Below, one piece after another: positions 23,416-30,419 of a stretch of DNA of 64,000 bases. A program made the translations under genes and the position numbers. The notes below the pieces were generated by a model. That model saw nothing but the letters and a program-made list of their open reading frames with translations, had not been told where the DNA came from and did not search any database. The DNA is from Chthonomonas sp. UBA2362 (GTDB taxonomy: Bacteria > Armatimonadota > Fimbriimonadia > Fimbriimonadales > Fimbriimonadaceae): assembly GCA_002344135.1 (NCBI GenBank), contig DDTO01000006.1, forward strand, positions 399,869 through 463,868, given 5' to 3'. How positions within the stretch are numbered: position 1 is the stretch's first letter; the number at the start of each line of letters is the position of its first letter.

Positions 23416-24705
23416 TTACTCGTCGCCGACTTCGCCGAAGTTCTGGCTGAGGATGGCGAAGTCGCCGATGTCGACCGCGTTGTCCCCATTCAAGTCCGCC
23501 TCAGGGTTCCAATTCGGATCGCCGGGCTCCGAGCCGAACGCCACGGAAAGCTGGCTGTAGTCGCCGATCGAGACTTCGTTGTCGTCGTCCACGTCGCCGT
23601 TGAGCAGGATGAAGGCGACCCCGGTGGTTCCGTCTTCGTTCACGACGACGCTGCTGACCTTCTTGCGCAGCCAGTGCGAAGACTTGGCGGTCATATCATA
23701 AGTGCCGGTGACCAGCGAGGCGGGGAACGAAAAGGCACGATCGTTGTCCAAGTTCACGATCTTGGTCAGCACCGGCGTAGTGCTGCCGACCGGTCGGATC
23801 TCGATCGTAACGGGCACCATCGTGTAGTCGCCTTCGAAGTCGCTATGCTCGACCCGGCCGCGGATGGTCGGAATGACGAGCTTGTCGATGTACTGCGCGT
23901 TGCTGCCGATGACGAGGGTGCCCGCTCCGCCGCCGGCGGGAATCTTAAAGACGCCCGTGCTTACGGAGTAAAGCATCCCTCCGTCGCCAAGTTCGTAGGC
24001 CCCCCTCGCTCCGGCGCCGCTCGCATAAGTGGCGACATAGTTGCCAGCCGGGTCGTACTCATAGACGCCGGCGGGCGGGCTGAAGCCCGCGACGAGGAGG
24101 TTACCGTTGGTCCTGCGGTGGATCTGCTGCGGAAATCGGATGGCGCCCGCATGCCATACGCCGAGCGAGGCGCCGGCGTAGGTGTAGCGGCGGATCGTGT
24201 GCTCGGTGGAATCGGTAACGAGAAGTTCTCCGTTGTGTTCGAAAACTGCGAACGGGCTGGTGGCGGGTGCCGTCAGAAAGTGCCCGAGCCGGTTGCCGGC
24301 GGTGTCGTACATCGCGATCGAGTCGGCGGTTGCGCCATTGCTCGCGCCGTCGTTGGAGACATAGACCGTACCGTTGGCGTAGCCCATCCCTCGAATGTTG
24401 TCAAGCTGGCCGGTGATGGTACGCTTGTACGTGCCGAGTAAGTCGTAAACGAAGATCGAGTCCACGACCTGATCGCTGACCCAGATTTCGTTCTCGACCT
24501 GAAGGGCGTGCTTGGGGGTCGAGGCAGTCTGCAAACTGAGGTCGATATAGAGCGGGTTTACCACGGAGCCGTCGTTCGGATCGAGCAGGATGACCCGCCG
24601 GCCGCTGGTGGAACTCGAATCAGGGACCATCAGGTAAACGGCGGAGAAAGCGGTGGCACCGGCAAGCATGAGCGAGCCGGACATCAGTATTCGGGAAACG
24701 ATCAT
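23416..24705 (-). CDS. Exported beta-propeller-like protein with dockerin-type I-like C-terminus
   Basis: A 429-residue protein with an N-terminal signal or anchor (residues 5-25), about 250 residues of NHL/six-bladed-propeller-like repeats ('ALQVENEIWVSDQVVDSIF', 'GMGYANGTVYVSNDGASNG'), an Ig-like carbohydrate-type module ('TIRGRVEHSDFEGDYTMVPV', ending 'MTAKSSHWLRKKVSSVVV') and a dockerin-like pair of calcium loops: 'GDVDDDNEVSIGDYSQL' and 'ADLNGDNAVDIGDFAIL'. The module order is a style I associate with Armatimonadota. No cohesin partner is seen here. It has AAGGAGGTCC before the ATG and a TATAAT promoter. Confidence 0.75.
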   Translation of the reverse strand: MIVSRILMSGSLMLAGATAFSAVYLMVPDSSSTSGRRVILLDPNDGSVVNPLYIDLSLQTASTPKHALQVENEIWVSDQVVDSIFVYDLLGTYKRTITGQLDNIRGMGYANGTVYVSNDGASNGATADSIAMYDTAGNRLGHFLTAPATSPFAVFEHNGELLVTDSTEHTIRRYTYAGASLGVWHAGAIRFPQQIHRRTNGNLLVAGFSPPAGVYEYDPAGNYVATYASGAGARGAYELGDGGMLYSVSTGVFKIPAGGGAGTLVIGSNAQYIDKLVIPTIRGRVEHSDFEGDYTMVPVTIEIRPVGSTTPVLTKIVNLDNDRAFSFPASLVTGTYDMTAKSSHWLRKKVSSVVVNEDGTTGVAFILLNGDVDDDNEVSIGDYSQLSVAFGSEPGDPNWNPEADLNGDNAVDIGDFAILSQNFGEVGDE

Positions 24706-24746
24706 CGGGACCTCCTTAGTTCAAACATTCGCACAGAAGTCCTTGT

Positions 24747-24752
24747 ATTATA
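24747..24752 (-). promoter_or_regulatory. -10 element for the dockerin-tail gene
   Basis: TATAAT on the minus strand, with the Shine-Dalgarno AAGGAGGTCC at about 24707-24716 and the start at 24705, giving a leader of roughly 35 bases. The -35 region is not obvious. Confidence 0.55.
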
Positions 24753-24832
24753 GTCCGGCAATCGCTGGGGAGCCCCACTGCTCTCGAAACTTCCCGCATT
24801 CCTACTCGCGGGGTCCGCGGTAGGCTCGTAGA

Positions 24833-25234
24833 GTGGTCTTGTTCGTCTGTGTTCACAATTCGGGACGCTCGCAGATGGCCGAGACCTTCTTCAACCATGA
24901 AGCCCGCCGGAGAGCGTTGAGCGTTCGCGCTGCGTCCGCTGGAACACTCGGCGCCGGAAGTCTGAACCCGGTCGTCGAAGAAGCGATGATCGAGATCGGG
25001 GTTCCGCTCGAAGGACACTTTCCCAAGGTCCTGACTCCCGAAATGGTGCAGAAGGCCGAGCGAATCGTCTCGATGGGGTCCGGGGTCGACGCCGAAGCCT
25101 GCCCGACTCGCTTCCTGGTCACCGAGGACTGGGGGCTCGACGATCCAGCCGGTCATAATCTCGACGTCGTTCGGCTCATACGCGATGAGGTCCGAGTGCG
25201 AGTCGAGCGTTTGCTCGATGAACTCGGTGTATGA
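24833..25234 (+). CDS. Low-molecular-weight phosphatase/arsenate reductase-like protein
   Basis: A 133-residue protein with the P-loop C-x5-R ('CVHNSGRSQMAETFF') of low-molecular-weight tyrosine phosphatases and thioredoxin-linked arsenate reductases. The C-terminal 'EDWGLDDPAG' and 'RLIRDEVRVRVERLLDELG' are typical of ArsC. However the usual second redox Cys in the 'MGC' position is Ser here ('SMGSGVDAEACP'), leaving only one of the resolving pair, so arsenate reduction by the standard Cys relay is doubtful. GTG start; TAGGCT lies six bases upstream. Its stop overlaps the TATGAT before the next gene. Confidence 0.82.
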   Translation: MVLFVCVHNSGRSQMAETFFNHEARRRALSVRAASAGTLGAGSLNPVVEEAMIEIGVPLEGHFPKVLTPEMVQKAERIVSMGSGVDAEACPTRFLVTEDWGLDDPAGHNLDVVRLIRDEVRVRVERLLDELGV

Positions 25235-25240
25235 TCGGCC

Positions 25241-26839
25241 ATGGCGCTCCTTCCGATTCTCGTCGCTTTGGCCGTCCAAACCCCGGCACCAGGGATGCTG
25301 GGAAGCCTTGCTCAGCCTTGGCCTGGCCGCAGCATGCGCGAAACTTCGACCATGCGTGCAGGCCCCGATGGAAAGTACGACTCGAAGGCCGACCCTACCG
25401 GCGACACTCGCGAACTGAGCAATTACGACAATTTCCGGGTCGCCCCGGGGGCCACGCACGTTCTCATGGATCGCCAAGGCCCGGGGGTAATCACCCATAT
25501 CTGGCTCACCTTTCTCGGTCCCGAGCCCCAGAACTGGGCTAAGCAAGGGAGCGCGAACCATCAGGAGATGCTTCTTCGCATCTATTGGGACGGCGATCCG
25601 CGACCGGCGGTCGAGGCGCCGGTCGGTGATTTTTTCGCTAACTGCTTCGGCAAGCGAAGCAGCGTGATCAGCATCCCGGTGGCGGTCGAAGACGCCGACT
25701 CTTACAACTGTTTCTGGCATATGCCTTTCCACAAATCGGCGAGGATCGAGATCGTCAACCAGGGAACGAAGCCGATCAATCTCTTGTACTACAACATCGA
25801 CTGGATCAAACTCGATACGCTTGCGAGGAACACGCCGTACTTCTATGCCCAGTATCGCCAAGAGTATCCGGTAGCACAGGGCAAGGATTACGTCGTTCTT
25901 GAAACGACCGGAAAGGGGCATGTCGTCGGTACCGTCCTCGCCGTCCGAACCCGCAGCCCGATGTGGTTCGGTGAGGGAGACGAGAAGATCTACATCGACG
26001 GCGAGAGTAAACCCAGTGTGTGGGGTACCGGAACAGAGGACTACTTCCTTAGTGCTTGGGGGCTCTTGCGCACTTCGACCCCCTTCTTCGGAGTGCCGTA
26101 CTTCGATCAATGGGGCATCGTCGGTGGCCATACGAGCGCTTATCGATGGCATGTAACCGATCCGATCGTCTTCAAGAAGAGCATCAAGGTCACCTTCGAG
26201 CATTTCGGGTGGATCAGCGCGGACGAGAATCCCGAAGGAAAGACGAACAGTTGGAACGAGCGCCAGGACGACTTTTCCAGTGTCGCGTTTTGGTACCAGA
26301 CCGGCAAGCCGACCTTTGCTGCCCGGGCACCGGACGGAGCCGCCCGTCGCCTGCCGTCGCTGGAACGTGTCGTTGCCTATGCCAGGGATAGAGAGCGACA
26401 TGGGGCCGGCGACACGATGAAGCAATCGTTACCGCACTTCGAAGGACCGCAGGTTCTCTACCGTCCATCGTCGCCCGAAGACGCCTGGCTCGAGGTACCG
26501 TTTAAGGTCGACCGAAAGGAGCCGCTGCGCCTGCTCATCGATGCCACGACTTCGTACGACTTTGGGCGTTACCAAGCCTCTATCGACGGCGTCAAGATTG
26601 GCCGGGAGTTCGACCTCTACTCGGCGGAGGTTGGTCAGAAAGAGATTCACCTGCTCGACTTCTGGCCAGACCCTGGGCAGTACACGTTACGACTGGAATG
26701 CGTGGGCAAGAATCCAGCTTCGAGCGGTTACTATCTGGCTATCGAATCGGTCAAGCTGCGAGAGAGGCGCCCGCGCGTTACGCTGTATGGACGCGACAAA
26801 GACAAGGATTGGCGGAAGGAGCCGATCCTTTACGAGTAA
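25241..26839 (+). CDS. DUF2961 (GH172-type) exported protein
   Basis: A 532-residue protein with a short signal-like N-terminus. The DUF2961 core runs from about 30 to 390: 'ELSNYDNFRVAPGATHVL', 'GPGVITHIWLTF', 'LRIYWDGDPRPAVEAPVGDF', 'SYNCFWHMPFHKSARIEI' and 'GTGTEDYFLSAWGL'. This family founded GH172, whose known members act on difructose dianhydride or alpha-fructo/arabinofuranosides by a jelly-roll fold with acidic catalysts. A beta-sandwich domain makes up the last 140 residues. TATGAT sits five bases before the ATG. Sugar specificity is unknown. Confidence 0.85.
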   Translation: MALLPILVALAVQTPAPGMLGSLAQPWPGRSMRETSTMRAGPDGKYDSKADPTGDTRELSNYDNFRVAPGATHVLMDRQGPGVITHIWLTFLGPEPQNWAKQGSANHQEMLLRIYWDGDPRPAVEAPVGDFFANCFGKRSSVISIPVAVEDADSYNCFWHMPFHKSARIEIVNQGTKPINLLYYNIDWIKLDTLARNTPYFYAQYRQEYPVAQGKDYVVLETTGKGHVVGTVLAVRTRSPMWFGEGDEKIYIDGESKPSVWGTGTEDYFLSAWGLLRTSTPFFGVPYFDQWGIVGGHTSAYRWHVTDPIVFKKSIKVTFEHFGWISADENPEGKTNSWNERQDDFSSVAFWYQTGKPTFAARAPDGAARRLPSLERVVAYARDRERHGAGDTMKQSLPHFEGPQVLYRPSSPEDAWLEVPFKVDRKEPLRLLIDATTSYDFGRYQASIDGVKIGREFDLYSAEVGQKEIHLLDFWPDPGQYTLRLECVGKNPASSGYYLAIESVKLRERRPRVTLYGRDKDKDWRKEPILYE

Positions 26840-26844
26840 GGCGC

Positions 26845-27789
26845 CTAGTTCGTTCGGTGAATCGTCTCGATTCGTCGGATCGTTCGCTCGTTGCTGCGCA
26901 TCACGATCGACTCGGTGAGCGCGTAATCTCGCTTGTATCTGACGCCCTTGAGGAGGTCTCCCGAAGTAATGCCGGTCGCCGAGAAGATGACGCTGCCGCT
27001 GGCGAGGTCCTCGGTGCGGAAGACGCGGTCCACCTGGCCCTCGACCATCTTCTCGGCCCGTTCTCGTTGCTCGTCCTTGGTAAAGACGAGTTTGGCCTGC
27101 ATCTCTCCGCCGCAGCAGAGCACCGCAGCCGCGGAGAGGACGCCTTCCGGCGCGCCGCCGGTGCCCATCAACCCGTCGATTCCGGCTTCGGGATCGAGCG
27201 CGGCGATGGCCACGGACAGATCGCCGTCCGGAACCAGGTGGACACGGGCGCCCGCTTCCCGGAGTTCGTCGATGAGCCCTTGGTGGCGGGGTCGGTCTAG
27301 CACGCCGATGATCAGTTCGTCCACGTCCTTACCAAGGGCCTTGGCCATGAGCCGGACGTTGACGCGAGGCGGCAGCGTGATGTCGACGACCCCCACGCAT
27401 TCGGTTCCGACGACCAGTTTGTCCATGTAGCAGTCGGGCGCATGCATGAGGTGCCCTTCTCCGGTGACCGTCGCGGCGAGAACGGAAATCGCATTGGGGG
27501 TGCCGTTCGCGCAGAGATTGGTGCCTTCGAGGGGATCGACCGCAATCTGGACTTCAGGGCCTTGGCCGTCGCCGACCTTCTCGCCGATGTAGAGCATCGG
27601 GGCCTCGTCGCGCTCGCCCTCGCCGATGACGATCGTGCCGCACATCGGCATGCGATTCAGGGTCGCTCGCATTGCGGAGCAGGCGGCCTCGTCGGCGTTG
27701 TCGCGCTCGCCCTTGCCGACCCAGCGCGCCGTCGCCAGCGCGGCCTGCTCGGTCACTCGCAGGAAATCGAGATTGAAGTTTCGGTCCAT
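26845..27789 (-). CDS. glpX: Class II fructose-1,6-bisphosphatase
   Basis: A 314-residue GlpX-type phosphatase for gluconeogenesis (fructose 1,6-bisphosphate to fructose 6-phosphate), Mg/Mn dependent. Motifs: 'TEQAALATARWVGKGERDNA', 'GTIVIGEGERDEAPMLYIGE', metal-binding 'IAVDPLEGTNLCANG' and 'DGLMGTGGAPEGVLSAAAV'. The start at ATG 27789 fits the family; a GGGGGCG run lies just upstream and CATTAT about 25 bases upstream may be the -10. A few in-frame upstream codons exist but are not needed. Confidence 0.95.
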   Translation of the reverse strand: MDRNFNLDFLRVTEQAALATARWVGKGERDNADEAACSAMRATLNRMPMCGTIVIGEGERDEAPMLYIGEKVGDGQGPEVQIAVDPLEGTNLCANGTPNAISVLAATVTGEGHLMHAPDCYMDKLVVGTECVGVVDITLPPRVNVRLMAKALGKDVDELIIGVLDRPRHQGLIDELREAGARVHLVPDGDLSVAIAALDPEAGIDGLMGTGGAPEGVLSAAAVLCCGGEMQAKLVFTKDEQRERAEKMVEGQVDRVFRTEDLASGSVIFSATGITSGDLLKGVRYKRDYALTESIVMRSNERTIRRIETIHRTN

Positions 27790-27874
27790 ACACGCCCCCG
27801 ATCCCCTCAATAATGGCAGGTTTCGCTCGACAAGTTAGGGTCGAGCGAACCGAGCCGGAAACTAGAGGATTCCC

Positions 27875-28120
27875 TTACTTCTTGTTCTGCTGACCGTAGC
27901 GTCGCATGAACTTCTCGACGCGGCCGGCGCTGTCGACGATCTTCTTCTGGCCGGTATAGAAGGGGTGCGTGAAGGACGAGATTTCGACGTTCACGACGTA
28001 GTGCTCGACCCCGTCTACCACGCGGGTGTCTGCGGTCTTCATCGTCGAGACGCCGGTCCACTCGTGGTCGCCGTCCACGAAGAGCACCGGATAAGTCGGG
28101 GGATGGATGCCTGCCTTCAT
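27875..28120 (-). CDS. rpmE: 50S ribosomal protein L31, cysteine-free form
   Basis: An 81-residue L31: 'MKAGIHPPTYPVLFVDGD' at the start and 'ISSFTHPFYTGQKKIVDSAG' with 'RVEKFMRRYG' at the end. The zinc-binding Cys residues of the C+ form are absent (positions are Ser/Val/Thr), so this is the zinc-free form that many bacteria use or switch to under zinc limitation. The reading frame is open far upstream, but the family start is ATG 28120, with CATAAT nine bases before it. Confidence 0.93.
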   Translation of the reverse strand: MKAGIHPPTYPVLFVDGDHEWTGVSTMKTADTRVVDGVEHYVVNVEISSFTHPFYTGQKKIVDSAGRVEKFMRRYGQQNKK

Positions 28121-28192
28121 ATCTTGCCCATTATGGCCCATTCCCGTCCTTCGAGGCGACTCCGGTCCGATCCGCTGGCGTAAACTGTCCGT

Positions 28193-29041
28193 ATGGACCT
28201 CGAATCGCGCCTCATCGGGTCGGCCCTCGTCCTTGCCCTCGCGGTTGGGTGCGCGAACACCCACGTGGAGGCGAACACGCCCCCGGAGAAGGCTGCCGAT
28301 GCGGCGACGGTCGCGACGCAACTCGAACCGGAAGATCCGCAGCTGGCGGTCTGGGGATACGAGGTCGTCAACACCTTCCCCCACGATCCGAAGGGCTTCA
28401 CCCAAGGCATCGTTTACGAGGACGGTTACTTCCTCGAAGGCACCGGACTGAACGGCGAGTCGAGTCTGCGCAAGGTCGAAATCGCCACCGGCAAGGTGCT
28501 GAAGAAAGTCGATCTCGACGCCAAGTACTTCGGCGAGGGGATCACCCTCCTCAAGGGGAAGATCTACCAGCTGACCTGGCAGACGAAGATCGGTTTCATC
28601 TATGACCTGAAAACCTTCGAGAAGACCGGCTCGTTCAAGTATTCGACCGAAGGCTGGGGCATCACCAACGACGGCGAGCGCCTCATCATGAGCGACGGCA
28701 CCGCCACCCTTTACATCCTCGACCCAGAGACCCTCAAGGAAACTGGCCGCATCGAAGTCAAGGACGGAGCCAATCCGGTCTACTACCTGAACGAACTCGA
28801 GTACGTAAAGGGCGAGATTTACGCTAACGTGTGGCAAACGAACACCATCTGCCGGATCGACCCCAAGACGGGCAAACTGCTCGGTTGGGTCGACTTGACC
28901 GGCATTCTGAAGCCCGAGCACCAGGGAAGCCATGAGGTGGACGTCCTCAACGGTATCGCCTACGACCCCAAAGGGGACCGGCTCTTCGTCACAGGGAAGC
29001 TCTGGCCCAAGATATACGAGATCAAGCTCGTCAAGAAGTAA
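28193..29041 (+). CDS. Glutaminyl-peptide cyclotransferase-like lipoprotein
   Basis: A 282-residue lipoprotein (lipobox 'AVGC', Cys20) with the plant/bacterial-type glutamine cyclotransferase five-bladed propeller: 'VVNTFPHDPKGFTQGIVYED', 'FLEGTGLNGESSLRKV', 'YFGEGITLLKGKIYQLTW', 'STEGWGITNDGERLIMSDGT' and 'NELEYVKGEIYANVWQT'. It forms N-terminal pyroglutamate on exported proteins. No Shine-Dalgarno; TAAACT lies six bases before the ATG. Confidence 0.93.
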   Translation: MDLESRLIGSALVLALAVGCANTHVEANTPPEKAADAATVATQLEPEDPQLAVWGYEVVNTFPHDPKGFTQGIVYEDGYFLEGTGLNGESSLRKVEIATGKVLKKVDLDAKYFGEGITLLKGKIYQLTWQTKIGFIYDLKTFEKTGSFKYSTEGWGITNDGERLIMSDGTATLYILDPETLKETGRIEVKDGANPVYYLNELEYVKGEIYANVWQTNTICRIDPKTGKLLGWVDLTGILKPEHQGSHEVDVLNGIAYDPKGDRLFVTGKLWPKIYEIKLVKK

Positions 29042-29089
29042 TCCGAGGGCACCTTTCGCCGAACCTTTCGCTTAGGTCAAACTAGCGTC

Positions 29090-30328
29090 ATGCATGCCTT
29101 GCTGGCCATGGTCTGCCTCGCGGCCCAGAGTGCTCCGTATTCCGAGGTATTCGAGGTGCGCGATCCCCTGCGCCTCGTCATCACGCCGAAGATGGACGGG
29201 CGGTTCGAAGACGAGGAATGGGATCGACTCTCGATGTCAGGGGGCGTCGAGTCGGCCATGCAATGGGAACCCGGAATCCTCTATCTCGGCACGCGCGCGG
29301 CCCGTGGCAAAGACGTGGTCTGGAGCCTGGACATGAACGGCGACGGCTGGTTAGTCGGGCGCGACAATCTCGAGATTCGCATCATCTGGACCGATGCCGG
29401 TCCGGTGGGATCTGCTCGACTCGTGGATGCCACCGACCGCGACGGTCCGATCTGGAAGCGCGAGCCCCTCCTCGATGGCATGCTCGCCATCGCCGCGGCC
29501 ACGGACGGCGACAGTTGGGTAGCCGAGGCCAAACTCATCGGCCTCTACCTACCGCAAATCGGGGACGGGAGCCGGATGGGGGTCCGCGCCAACGCAATCC
29601 CGGGCGGCGAGGCGACGCCCGAGGCTTTCGTGCCGCGGAACACGACAGTGACCACCCTTCGCTGGGACCGGAACCGCGACTTGCCGTTCGGGGTCGAGTG
29701 GCTCAGCGAATACAAGGCGAGGTCGGTCATCCCGGGTAGCCAGTTCCGGGTTCGGCTGAACTTCATGAATCCCGCCAAGAACGCCCGCTTCGAGAGAATC
29801 GAAATGAGGTGTCAGGGCTTTCTGAGGGCCGGTACTTCCGAAAGCACGAAGCCGTTTCCCGGTTGGGGTCGCCGCGGGCGGACTTTCGTCGACTACGAGA
29901 CCAACGTCGCCGCCGACGCTCTATTGGGGTACCGCGCAATGCAGGGTCGGCTGACCAGCGACCTCGGCGAGTCGTGGGTGTTCTCCAGCTTCCTCGTTGC
30001 GCCGACCGTGATGTTCGACGTCAATCTCCCTCAAGATACGGTCCAGAGCAAGGACAGCCAGATTGTTCGGGGCAGCGTCTGGATTCGCAGCCAGGTCTTA
30101 CGCCGGATCGACGGGCTCTTCACACTGGATTGCCCCTCGGAATACACGATTTCCCGAGGCTCGAACAAGCGGGTGATCATTTATCAGAACCGAGGGGCGA
30201 TTCGGGTGCCGCTCGAAATCATCATCCCCCAAAATGCTTCGGGCGCGATTTCGCTCACCTTCAAGGTCCGGATCGGAACGGAGATCATCCAGCAAACGGG
30301 CCTCCTCGCGGTGCGACCAGCCGAGTAG
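29090..30328 (+). CDS. Exported protein with CBM9/DOMON-like N-terminal domain
   Basis: A 412-residue protein with a signal peptide (first 15-17 residues). Residues about 30-200 look like a CBM9/DOMON-type sugar- or haem-binding sandwich ('KMDGRFEDEEWDRLS', 'DMNGDGWLVGRDNLEIRI', 'WVAEAKLIGLYLP'). The remaining 200 residues are beta-rich, Ig-like and not recognised. CAAACT is six bases upstream of the ATG, with no Shine-Dalgarno. It precedes ppdK by about 90 bases. Confidence 0.6.
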   Translation: MHALLAMVCLAAQSAPYSEVFEVRDPLRLVITPKMDGRFEDEEWDRLSMSGGVESAMQWEPGILYLGTRAARGKDVVWSLDMNGDGWLVGRDNLEIRIIWTDAGPVGSARLVDATDRDGPIWKREPLLDGMLAIAAATDGDSWVAEAKLIGLYLPQIGDGSRMGVRANAIPGGEATPEAFVPRNTTVTTLRWDRNRDLPFGVEWLSEYKARSVIPGSQFRVRLNFMNPAKNARFERIEMRCQGFLRAGTSESTKPFPGWGRRGRTFVDYETNVAADALLGYRAMQGRLTSDLGESWVFSSFLVAPTVMFDVNLPQDTVQSKDSQIVRGSVWIRSQVLRRIDGLFTLDCPSEYTISRGSNKRVIIYQNRGAIRVPLEIIIPQNASGAISLTFKVRIGTEIIQQTGLLAVRPAE

Positions 30329-30419
30329 GGCAAGGTAAACTAGACCCATTCGAGGGCCCCCGCACGCCAATGTCGCCGATTCGCCCGGGCCAACCTCACC
30401 CGGAGGATTTCTAACCGAA

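Noticed and set aside
28121..28933. Upstream extension of the L31 frame
   Set aside because: The extension runs antisense to the glutaminyl cyclase gene and L31 proteins start at the MKAGIHP position.
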